Assembly: GCA_021796315.1 (NCBI GenBank)
Contig: JAJYOH010000125.1
Location: 1 to 11,846 of the forward strand
Reading direction: 5' to 3'
Source: Chloroflexota bacterium
GTDB lineage: Bacteria; Chloroflexota; Anaerolineae; Anaerolineales; Villigracilaceae
DNA: 11,846 nucleotides
Shown here: positions 6,743-11,846 of the stretch, in pieces
How the letters are laid out: each line of letters starts with the position of its first letter
Position numbering within the stretch: the first letter of the stretch is position 1
Notes under the pieces: model-generated
Database searches by the model: none
The model's input: only the letters and a program-made list of their open reading frames with translations
Told to the model about the DNA's origin: nothing
Made by a program: the position numbers and the translations under genes

Positions 6743-7654
6743 TTAGAATTCAAAAAGTGCAGGTTGGCGAATAACATGATTGGCAATTACTTCAGTTGGC
6801 GCGATGCGCAATTTTTGAACCAAGTTGTTGGAAAGATAAACCGATTCAATTGTTACTTCATCTCTGCCAAGCAACGTTGCTTGTGTAGAGCGTCCTGCTT
6901 CTACTTCAAGGCGATACATGCCTAATTCATCAGGCAAGTTTTGCCCATAAGATTTTTTGCCTGTACGCCCATCGTAACTAAGAATAAAAGGAACATTCCT
7001 GCTGTTCAACTTTTTCAATTCTTGCATGAACTCATCAAAATCAATTCCGCTAAAATAACGCGGGTCGCCTGTGGCGCAAACGCCCTGATAAGGCGGATCC
7101 ATGTAGACTAAATCTTTTGAAGTAGCCTTTTTCAAAACTTCCTTGTAATCTGCGCTGGTCAAAGTTGTTTTATTTCGTAAAAGATTAGAAACTGCCGAAA
7201 TATCATCTTTCATTTGTTGCGGATTGCGTCCTAATCTGCGGTTGTCGGGGCTTTGATTGAAATCACCGTTTGCATTGTATCTTACCGATGCCTTTACACA
7301 ACGGGCAAGTAAGTAAATTAGATAATCGGGACGTTTTGTTTTATTGAAATTGTCACGCACAACATCGTAGTATTTCCGCTCATTTCCTTGTTGTTCTGTC
7401 CATAAATTTTCATATTGAGCGGAAATTTCTTTTGGATTATTGATAATCTCCTTCCAAAGTGCAATTAAAGGTTGATTCACATCGTTTAGATGAAAATGAG
7501 TTGCTTTGCCATGAACCGCCGCCGCAATTGAAATTGCCGCTGAACCTGAAAACGGCTCAAAAAGAGTTTTGATTTCAAGCGGGAAAAATGGCAAGATGTA
7601 TTTTGCCAAATTACGCTTACTGCCTTGATAGGGAATCGGGTGCGGAATTTTCAT
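6743..7654 (-). CDS. D12-class (Dam family) N6-adenine DNA methyltransferase
   Basis: The protein has 303 residues from the ATG at 7654, preceded by GGTGGAG about 8 nt upstream; an in-frame GTG at 7669 lies inside that ribosome-binding region and is rejected. The motif order is that of class alpha enzymes: motif X PIPYQGSKRNL (7-17), AdoMet-binding motif I FEPFSGSAA (32-40), RYNANGDFN (125-133) and catalytic motif IV DPPY (186-189). It transfers a methyl group from AdoMet to adenine N6 in duplex DNA. As first gene of the pair it would protect host DNA before the downstream HNH enzyme appears. A TAAAAT at 7674-7679 (complement) could provide a promoter inside the cassette. The target may be GATC-like as for many Dam relatives, but this is not shown by the sequence. 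Confidence 0.87.
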   Translation of the reverse strand: MKIPHPIPYQGSKRNLAKYILPFFPLEIKTLFEPFSGSAAISIAAAVHGKATHFHLNDVNQPLIALWKEIINNPKEISAQYENLWTEQQGNERKYYDVVRDNFNKTKRPDYLIYLLARCVKASVRYNANGDFNQSPDNRRLGRNPQQMKDDISAVSNLLRNKTTLTSADYKEVLKKATSKDLVYMDPPYQGVCATGDPRYFSGIDFDEFMQELKKLNSRNVPFILSYDGRTGKKSYGQNLPDELGMYRLEVEAGRSTQATLLGRDEVTIESVYLSNNLVQKLRIAPTEVIANHVIRQPALFEF

Positions 7655-7712
7655 TATTGATCTCTCCACCTTTATTTTACTCTATCTGCTTAACGCCGTT
7701 GTGGAAGGTGAC

Positions 7713-7845
7713 GGCTAACGGTGTACGTAGCGGGCGGGTGGGCGGGTGTAGATAAAACTCCGAGAGCAGGATTCTGTTCGGGTGTGGAAAAAGCCCGAAA
7801 ATGCCGCAGAATCCTACCCGTCCGCTGCACGCTTTGTTCGGCGGC
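7713..7845 (-). repeat. attC-like recombination site of cassette 2
   Basis: The 133-bp site reads on the - strand from R''-like GCCGCCGAAC (7836-7845) through AAAGCGTGCA to R'-like GTTAGCC (7713-7719). Its arms pair: 7729-7739 with 7816-7826 (11 bp, one wobble), then 7768-7776 with 7807-7815 (9 bp perfect) and 7777-7782 with 7794-7799 (6 bp), with a 28-nt one-sided bulge at 7740-7767. Imperfectly matched arms with extrahelical bases are the attC hallmark recognised as folded single strands by IntI integrases. It lies 55 bp after the membrane-protein stop and shares end sequences with the first site. Confidence 0.68.
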
Positions 7846-8516
7846 TTTTGGAAATGATGAATACACTGGTGTTATAGAAAACATCCATATCACCTTGTTT
7901 CAGAAAATTGCAATTACGCCAGCCTTATTCATAAGTATAAGTACATCTGTAAAGAAGATGAACCATAAAACTACTCGATAAATCCTACTGAGCCGCCAAT
8001 TTACATCGTTATTTTTATCGAACCCCCAACCATACCAAATTGGGTCAAGCAATGTAGTGCCTTTTACATACGTATCTTTTGCGAACGCTCCCATAATTTG
8101 GTGGATGCGGTCCAATTGCCGAGCAATAGACATTCGGTCTTCAGATAAGAAATCTATGGTTTTTGTCAGCGTGAAGGTTAAAAGTGCTAAGGCGATAGAA
8201 AAGAGGGTAGCCCCTTCAATTTTCAAAGAGTTTGAGAGAAGCAATGTAAGAAAGCCACCACCAGTTAAGATGGTAAATCCCCAAGCGACTACTTGTTGTT
8301 GTCTTGAGTGGATGTCTCTCAACTCACTATACAAACCATCATAAATGGCTTTCAAGAAATCGAGTTTATCAGAGTTATCGGCTTCAAGCAGGGAAACGTA
8401 TTCACCCGTTCGATGAATCTGCCACCATGCTTCTCTTGTATTATCGTTTTGATGCAACGAAGATGCTTTGCTCATTCATTCTTCCTTTTGCTCACGTCAT
8501 TGGAAGTGCCGCCGAA
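7719..8516 (-). mobile_element. Putative integron gene cassette 2 (membrane protein)
   Basis: About 0.8 kb runs from the 5' boundary G|TTCGGCGGC (complement of 8508-8517) to the attC-like site at 7713-7845. The boundary sequence is a perfect 10-bp reverse complement of the cassette's own R'' (7836-7845) and differs from that of cassette 1, as expected when each cassette keeps its own R''/R' pair. One A+T-rich gene fills it, with only about 40 bp between boundary and start codon and no visible promoter, which is typical for cassettes that rely on read-through. Confidence 0.62.
7900..8475 (-). CDS. Three-helix membrane protein of unknown function
   Basis: The protein has 191 residues. The ATG at 8475 is preceded by AAGGAAG with suitable spacing; another ATG 4 nt upstream is out of frame. 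A soluble N-terminus (1-60) ends in an amphipathic stretch LKAIYDGLYSELRDIHSRQQ. Predicted membrane helices lie at about 62-81, 87-106 and 165-184, separated by a charged cytoplasmic-looking segment (108-160) containing FLSEDRMSIARQLDRIHQIMG. The two-helix hairpin with helical flanks recalls small membrane modules of bacterial conflict systems (SLATT-like or similar), but I cannot assign a family. As the only gene in its cassette it was probably acquired horizontally. No enzymatic motif is seen. Confidence 0.75.
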   Translation of the reverse strand: MSKASSLHQNDNTREAWWQIHRTGEYVSLLEADNSDKLDFLKAIYDGLYSELRDIHSRQQQVVAWGFTILTGGGFLTLLLSNSLKIEGATLFSIALALLTFTLTKTIDFLSEDRMSIARQLDRIHQIMGAFAKDTYVKGTTLLDPIWYGWGFDKNNDVNWRLSRIYRVVLWFIFFTDVLILMNKAGVIAIF

Positions 8517-8566
8517 CTAGGTGTTTACCCGCCATTTGACGGTCTAACAGCTTATAGACGGCCAAC
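8508..8566. other. Right cassette boundary with extra R-like boxes
   Basis: Read on + strand, GCCGCCGAAC (8508-8517) is the boundary box of cassette 2. Just beyond it are GACGGTCTAAC (8538-8548) and GACGGCCAAC (8557-8566), both close to GACGGCTAAC at the cassette 1 boundary (7710-7719). No R'' partner or paired arms are present, so this is not a complete attC. It may be a decayed site or an attachment region. The rest of 8518-8586 is A+T-rich and shows no gene. Confidence 0.4.
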
Positions 8567-8586
8567 GATTAATCTATATTAATATA

Positions 8587-9264
8587 TCACTCTTTGGTTT
8601 GAGCCAACAATTCCTTCAACCTCGGATGCTCCGCATACACCCCGCGATAACTTTCCGGCAGCATGGAGGCGATGCGGCACATCAAATCGTCCGTTGCGGT
8701 TTGTAATAATTCATCACGTTGCGCGCCTTTGACGGTTTTCAGGTTTGGCGGCAGGTAGGCATCCCCGGCGGTGATGCTTATTTTCAGCCGCTGGAATTTT
8801 CTCAAGCGCGCTTTGACCACGGCGTCTTCCGTGCCAATTACAGCCACGGGGACGATGGGTACGCCCGCCGAGCTTGCAATATAAATTGCGCCCGATTCGC
8901 CTTTGAGCAGGGTCGCTGTTTTGGAGCGTGTGCCCTCCGGCGTGATGACCATCACCGCGCCATTTCTCAGCCGCGATATGAATTCGCGCATGGCTTTCAT
9001 GTCCGCTTCGCCGCGGCGCAGCCAGATCACTTTCAGCCACCAGGCCACGATGCGAAAGAACGGATGCGATTTGTATTTGTCGGTCAGGGGATGAATGACA
9101 TCGTTGTTGTTGAGCACATGATAGACCATCAATGAATCCAGCCGCCCCAAATGATTTGCCGCAAGGATGAAACCTCCCTGCGGTAATTTCAACGATCCGC
9201 GAACTTCGATGTCCGCAATTAACGGGAGAAGTCTGCGCGCCACAAAGCGAATCGAAGCAGACAA
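8587..9264 (-). CDS. PlsC-type 1-acylglycerol-phosphate acyltransferase (paralogue 1)
   Basis: The protein has 225 residues. The start is a TTG at 9264, three bases after the TGA of the upstream paralogue, with GGGAAAG as a plausible ribosome-binding site. No ATG is available before the catalytic motif, and the N-terminal length then equals that of the paralogue. Acyltransferase motif I is NHLGRLD (HX4D) near residue 37, with the block PEGTRS near 110 and PIVPVAV near 134. The family acylates lysophosphatidic acid at sn-2 to give phosphatidic acid at the inner membrane face. The C-terminus, SYRGVYAEHPRLKELL, is shared with the neighbour. It is the second gene of a two-gene operon. The exact acyl acceptor is uncertain. 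Confidence 0.85.
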   Translation of the reverse strand: MSASIRFVARRLLPLIADIEVRGSLKLPQGGFILAANHLGRLDSLMVYHVLNNNDVIHPLTDKYKSHPFFRIVAWWLKVIWLRRGEADMKAMREFISRLRNGAVMVITPEGTRSKTATLLKGESGAIYIASSAGVPIVPVAVIGTEDAVVKARLRKFQRLKISITAGDAYLPPNLKTVKGAQRDELLQTATDDLMCRIASMLPESYRGVYAEHPRLKELLAQTKE

Positions 9265-9267
9265 GTT

Positions 9268-9936
9268 TCAGCTTTCCCGGACCAGAAGTTGTTTCAATCT
9301 TGGATGGGACGAATACACGCCGCGATATTTTTCAGGGACGAGCGCCGCGATGTGGCACATGATCTCGTCTGTGAATTGTTTGAGAGCCGCGTCTCTTTCC
9401 TTGACCGGAAGCGGCGGCAGCGAAAATGGTTCACCCGCCGCGACAAAAATATGCGAGCGGCGCAGGTGTTTGAGATTGTCAACGATGACTTTATCTTCCG
9501 TGCCAGCCAGTCCCACCGGCACCACCGGACGATTCAATTTCGCGGCGAGATAGCTGACTCCCGGCTTGCCCTCCGCCATGCTGGCCGAGCGGCTGCGCGT
9601 CCCTTCCGGCGCGATGACGAGAATGTTGCCGTCCTCCATCAGCTTGATGATCTTTCGCAAAGCTTTCAGGTCCGGGTTGAAGCGGTCGATGAAGATCAGG
9701 TTGAAATATTTGCCCAGGAAATGGAATAAGGGATTCTTCTCCCATTTTTCAGCGACCGGAATGAAGACATCCCAGCGGTCGAGCGCGTAAAATAACAGGG
9801 CTGAATCAAGAATGCCGAGATGATTCGTCGCAATGACGAATGCGCCCGATTGAGGCAGGTTTTCGTAACCGTGGACCTCGACCTTGGCGATTAGATTCAT
9901 AATGGAGCGGATGAGCCAGCGCAGGAAATTTCGCAT
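9268..9936 (-). CDS. PlsC-type 1-acylglycerol-phosphate acyltransferase (paralogue 2)
   Basis: The protein has 222 residues from the ATG at 9936 (MRNFLRW...); an alternative ATG lies at 9942. A still longer frame from 9987 would overlap the terminator and is rejected. From 9936 the distance to IAKVEV matches the downstream paralogue residue for residue. Motifs: NHLGILD (HX4D), PEGTRSRS and RPVVPVGLAGTED. It resembles the downstream gene throughout, including the C-terminal KYRGVYSSHPRLKQLL, so the pair arose by tandem duplication. Likely role: phospholipid (phosphatidic acid) synthesis at the membrane, perhaps with a different acyl preference from its partner. A TAAAAT 7 nt before the ATG suggests a leaderless transcript. 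Confidence 0.85.
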   Translation of the reverse strand: MRNFLRWLIRSIMNLIAKVEVHGYENLPQSGAFVIATNHLGILDSALLFYALDRWDVFIPVAEKWEKNPLFHFLGKYFNLIFIDRFNPDLKALRKIIKLMEDGNILVIAPEGTRSRSASMAEGKPGVSYLAAKLNRPVVPVGLAGTEDKVIVDNLKHLRRSHIFVAAGEPFSLPPLPVKERDAALKQFTDEIMCHIAALVPEKYRGVYSSHPRLKQLLVRES

Positions 9937-9943
9937 GTCCATA

Positions 9944-9949
9944 ATTTTA
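9944..9949 (-). promoter_or_regulatory. -10 box directly upstream of the plsC pair
   Basis: TAAAAT on the - strand (complement of 9944-9949) ends 7 nt before the ATG at 9936, so transcription would begin at or next to the start codon. A weak TTTATA lies 17 bp upstream. No Shine-Dalgarno precedes the ATG. Confidence 0.35.
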
Positions 9950-9965
9950 CACGAATCGCACAGAT

Positions 9966-10008
9966 ATATAAAAGGACTTCCCGTCAATTCAGGGAAGTCC
10001 TTTTATAT
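9966..10008. terminator. Strong bidirectional intrinsic terminator
   Basis: A perfect 17-bp stem (9966-9982/9992-10008) with a 9-nt loop; the core is AAAAGGACTTCCC against GGGAAGTCCTTTT. U-rich tracts follow on both strands. It lies 25 bp downstream of the PilZ stop and just before the plsC promoter, so it ends the PilZ transcript. Confidence 0.88.
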
Positions 10009-10033
10009 TTTTACAATGTAATCTATGTTCGCC

Positions 10034-10429
10034 TTACTTCCACAAATAATCCGAACTGGATCTATTGCTGCCTTGTGTGCCGTATTTCTCGAACATGCGG
10101 GCGAATATCTCGAAATCGCCCGGCGTAATATTAATGATCTGGAAACCGACATTATAGGAAGTCGGGTCAATGTTATCGCGCGCGCACCAGCGGCTGCGGG
10201 CGCTGAACACCATGAAAGTTTTATTGGCGACCTCGCTCGGCAGTTCGATGCGGAAATTGAACTCCAGATTGGCCTGGATCGGTTTCTGGCTGTCGATCTT
10301 GAAGCCCCCGGTGCTGATATCAGTTAAGTGGCCGACCAGGACGCCGGTCTTATCGTCCATCATCCGCATGTAGTAGGAAAAATTCCGTCGGCTTACTTTT
10401 CTTCGTTCAGGCATGGTCATTTCCTTCAT
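10034..10429 (-). CDS. PilZ-domain protein (probable c-di-GMP receptor)
   Basis: The protein has 131 residues, essentially a stand-alone PilZ domain. The two c-di-GMP-binding signatures are present: the RxxxR loop in ERRKVSRR (R10 and R14) and DxSxxG in DISTGGF (D37, S39, G42). A beta-barrel with FKIDSQKP, NFRIELP and VGFQIIN follows, then a C-terminal helix (DFEIFARMFEKYG). Such proteins bind cyclic di-GMP and alter motility, polysaccharide export or transcription through a partner; the partner is unknown. The ATG at 10429 has AAAGGA at a good distance; a second ATG five codons later is possible. The gene is monocistronic, with its own promoter and terminator. Confidence 0.87.
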   Translation of the reverse strand: MKEMTMPERRKVSRRNFSYYMRMMDDKTGVLVGHLTDISTGGFKIDSQKPIQANLEFNFRIELPSEVANKTFMVFSARSRWCARDNIDPTSYNVGFQIINITPGDFEIFARMFEKYGTQGSNRSSSDYLWK

Positions 10430-10463
10430 GGCAAATCCTTTCTACCTCTACTGATCCACGATT

Positions 10464-10492
10464 AGTATAGAGCAAGAATGCCCAAGAATCAA
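10464..10492 (-). promoter_or_regulatory. Sigma-70-type promoter of the PilZ gene
   Basis: On the - strand, TTGATT (complement of 10487-10492) is separated by exactly 17 bp from TATACT (complement of 10464-10469). The predicted start near 10457 gives a leader of about 28 nt containing the AAAGGA ribosome-binding site. Confidence 0.7.
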
Positions 10493-10508
10493 TACTTTTA
10501 CGCCGCGT

Positions 10509-11666
10509 TTATTCCGCCTTTAGAATATGCGTGACAATGCTGGCGCCGCTTCCACCGATGTTTTGCGCCATGCCGATCTTTGCGCCGTCTACTTGTGTTT
10601 CACCGCACTCGCCGCGCAACTGCTGGACAACTTCCACAACTTGATACATGCCTGTCGCGCCGACGGGATGTCCGCGTGCCTTCAGGCCGCCGCGTGTGCA
10701 GATCGGCACCGGACCCTTGACCGTGATGGCGTTATCGAGGCCGAGTCTTGGCCCCTGGCCGCGTTCGGCAAATCCGCAAGCCTCGAGTGACAGCGCGGAC
10801 ATGATCGAAAAGGCATCGTGCAATTCAAAGACATCGATATCTTTCGATGTAACGCCCGCCATTTCATAACATCGTTTCGCAGATTCATACGCAGCGGACA
10901 AAAATAGCGGGTCTTTGCGCGAATGCACCGCAATGGTATCCGTCGAAGATGCGGAAGCGGCAATCACCACACGCGGGCGGCCGGTCATCGACGCGACCTT
11001 TTCAGCCGGGACAATAATGACTGCGGCCGCGCCATCGCCAACGGGGGAGGCGTCCAGCAGGTTAATGGGCGTTGCCACCATCGAAGATTTCTCGAATTTT
11101 TCCAGCGTGATCTTTTCATGCAAACGCGCAAATGAATTGTGCATGGCATTGGCATGGGAGTTGATCGAGAAAGGCGCAAAGTCGGCGTGCTTCCAGCCGA
11201 ATTCGTGCATGTAGCGGCGCATCACCAGCGCGTTCAGCCCGACAAATGACACGCCCTGATCGACTTCATAATCGGCATCGGCGGCGGTTGCCAGCGCGGC
11301 GGTGATGTCGTGGCCGGCCTTGTCGGTCATCTTTTCGACGCCAACCACCAGCGCAGAGTCGATGTCACCCGACGCGACCGCCATCAGTCCGGAGCGAAGC
11401 GCCGCAGCGCCCGAGGCGCAGGCGGCTTCTATTTTGACGGCTTCCCTGTTCCACAGTCCGATCCAGTCTGCCAGGAATGTCCCCAGTTGATTCTGATTAT
11501 CAATTAATGGCGAAAGCATGTTGCCGACGAAGAGCGCATCGACCTTGTCTGTACCGGCGTCCTGCATGGCGGCGAAAGCGGCCTCGCCCCCGATCTCACG
11601 CAGGGATTTGTCCCAATGCTCATCGATTTTTGTTTGACCGATTCCAAGTATGGCTACTTTTCTCAT
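10509..11666 (-). CDS. Thiolase-family acetyl-CoA acetyltransferase (archaeal/SCP2-like type)
   Basis: The protein has 385 residues with the full thiolase fold. The nucleophilic cysteine is C83 in AACASGAAALRSG; H283 lies in FELHDAFSIM; H333 lies in GGLKARGHPVGATG. The C-terminal GMAQNIGGSGAS (366-377) has Asn where bacterial degradative thiolases carry their second catalytic Cys, and HDAF lacks the HDCF Cys of SCP2 thiolases. This matches the group common in archaea that makes acetoacetyl-CoA, often next to HMG-CoA synthase and an OB-fold DUF35 protein. Reaction: Claisen condensation or cleavage of acyl-CoA in the cytoplasm. No partner gene is visible here. No Shine-Dalgarno is seen, and a -10 box lies 6 nt before the ATG. 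Confidence 0.87.
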   Translation of the reverse strand: MRKVAILGIGQTKIDEHWDKSLREIGGEAAFAAMQDAGTDKVDALFVGNMLSPLIDNQNQLGTFLADWIGLWNREAVKIEAACASGAAALRSGLMAVASGDIDSALVVGVEKMTDKAGHDITAALATAADADYEVDQGVSFVGLNALVMRRYMHEFGWKHADFAPFSINSHANAMHNSFARLHEKITLEKFEKSSMVATPINLLDASPVGDGAAAVIIVPAEKVASMTGRPRVVIAASASSTDTIAVHSRKDPLFLSAAYESAKRCYEMAGVTSKDIDVFELHDAFSIMSALSLEACGFAERGQGPRLGLDNAITVKGPVPICTRGGLKARGHPVGATGMYQVVEVVQQLRGECGETQVDGAKIGMAQNIGGSGASIVTHILKAE

Positions 11667-11672
11667 GGCGTA

Positions 11673-11701
11673 ATTTTACCAGCCGTGACTCTCAGCGTCT
11701 A
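11673..11701 (-). promoter_or_regulatory. Candidate promoter of the thiolase gene, near-leaderless
   Basis: TAGACG (complement of 11696-11701) and TAAAAT (complement of 11673-11678) are 17 bp apart. The -10 ends 6 nt before the ATG at 11666, so the start site would coincide with the start codon, in keeping with the missing Shine-Dalgarno. Confidence 0.45.
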
Positions 11702-11709
11702 TCAGGATT

Positions 11710-11748
11710 AAAAAAACGAGAGCGAAGAATATTCACTCTCGTTTTTTT
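11710..11748. terminator. Bidirectional intrinsic terminator in a divergent gap
   Basis: The stem 11710-11726/11732-11748 has 16 pairs and one mismatch, a 5-nt loop, and runs of seven A and seven T at its base (core CGAGAG...CTCTCG). It would terminate in either direction. It is placed between two divergent genes, where a terminator has no obvious upstream gene to serve. Confidence 0.75.
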
Positions 11749-11778
11749 CTAGCGACCTGACAGTTTAGTAAAAGAGTA

Positions 11779-11806
11779 TTGATCGGCAAAAGAAATCAGG
11801 TAAAGT
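11779..11806 (+). promoter_or_regulatory. Weak candidate promoter of the gene starting at 11842
   Basis: TTGATC (11779-11784) and TAAAGT (11801-11806) are 16 bp apart, giving a start near 11813 and a leader of about 29 nt. Both hexamers are imperfect. Confidence 0.3.
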
Positions 11807-11841
11807 TGTTTTGCGACAAACGATTTCACCCGGAGGTCCTG

Positions 11842-11846
11842 ATGCC
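11842..11846 (+). CDS. Start of a gene truncated by the window end
   Basis: The ATG at 11842-11844 follows GGAGG (11832-11836) at 5-nt spacing, a strong ribosome-binding arrangement. It is the first codon of a + strand gene that continues beyond the window and diverges from the thiolase gene. Only the initiator codon and two further bases are visible, so nothing can be said about the product. Confidence 0.6.

Larger units (their letters stand above)
5711..7718 (-). mobile_element. Putative integron gene cassette 1 (restriction-modification)
   Basis: The boundaries are G|TT points inferred from the R' boxes at 5705-5711 and 7713-7719, giving about 2.0 kb. On the - strand the order is 5' boundary, methyltransferase gene, HNH gene, attC-like site, the canonical cassette order. 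The coding sequence is clearly A+T-richer than its neighbours. The 5' end GTTAGCCGTC and the R'' GGCGGCTAAC would pair in the circular form (9 of 10 bp). No integrase gene is in the window, so it fits a cluster of attC sites lacking an integrase (CALIN), or cassettes inserted at a secondary site. Confidence 0.6.

Noticed and set aside
7721..7981. 86-codon + strand frame across the attC-like site
   Set aside because: It runs through the folded repeat and into the membrane-protein gene, with no ribosome-binding site; chance frame.
8518..8586. attI site of an integron
   Set aside because: No integrase gene follows and only isolated R-like boxes are present; plsC begins immediately, so the evidence is too weak for attI.
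9937..9987. Longer N-terminus for plsC paralogue 2 (start at 9987)
   Set aside because: It would begin inside the terminator stem at 9966-10008, and the added residues have no counterpart in the paralogue.
1..11846. tRNA, rRNA, insertion sequence or prophage
   Set aside because: No tRNA-like cloverleaf with a TTCRANNC arm, no transposase or phage structural gene and no terminal inverted repeats of IS type were seen.

Overview
The window is about 53-55% G+C over most of its length and looks like chromosomal DNA of an Anaerolineae-type member of the Chloroflexota. This placement is an inference. It rests on the gene mix: an archaeal-type single-cysteine thiolase, an SLC13 permease with RCK_C domains, a Thr/Pro-linked GH18 lipoprotein, a 'GWYRIP' conserved hypothetical of a kind I associate with Chloroflexota, and paired PlsC paralogues. 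Several A+T-rich -10 boxes lie directly before ATG codons. No ribosomal or taxonomic marker gene is present.

Left part (1-5692). A multi-zinc-ribbon protein on the + strand (92-736) converges on a GH18 glycosidase-like lipoprotein on the - strand (818-1825); a repeat-flanked hairpin lies between them. A 36-bp divergent promoter region then serves the GH18 gene and a tight + strand operon of three genes: a conserved hypothetical (1862-2431), an SLC13/DASS permease with two RCK_C domains (2431-4233, stop and start overlapping) and a dihydropyrimidinase/hydantoinase (4244-5692). The operon suggests uptake of an anionic substrate coupled to opening of a cyclic amide. A 52-bp palindrome sits in frame inside the hydantoinase gene.

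Middle part (5693-8586). This is A+T-richer DNA with the architecture of integron gene cassettes but no integrase gene in view, all reading on the - strand. Cassette 1 (about 5711-7718) carries a Dam-family adenine methyltransferase and an HNH endonuclease, probably a type II restriction-modification pair. Cassette 2 (about 7719-8516) carries a three-helix membrane protein of unknown function. Each cassette has an attC-like site downstream of its genes, and each site's R'' box is complementary to the 5' boundary of its own cassette: 10 of 10 bp for cassette 2 and 9 of 10 for cassette 1, with different sequences in the two. The first site is exceptionally long (about 292 bp) and contains six 22-bp tandem repeats that can fold into a branched multi-hairpin structure.

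Right part (8587-11846). Two tandem PlsC-type acyltransferases on the - strand (9268-9936, then 8587-9264) are separated by a strong bidirectional terminator from a PilZ-domain protein with a clear promoter. Next comes a - strand thiolase-family enzyme. After a divergent intergenic region holding another strong hairpin terminator, the first five bases of a + strand gene with a good ribosome-binding site end the window.

The most interesting feature is the integrase-less cassette pair with its restriction-modification cargo and the structured repeat array inside its recombination site.
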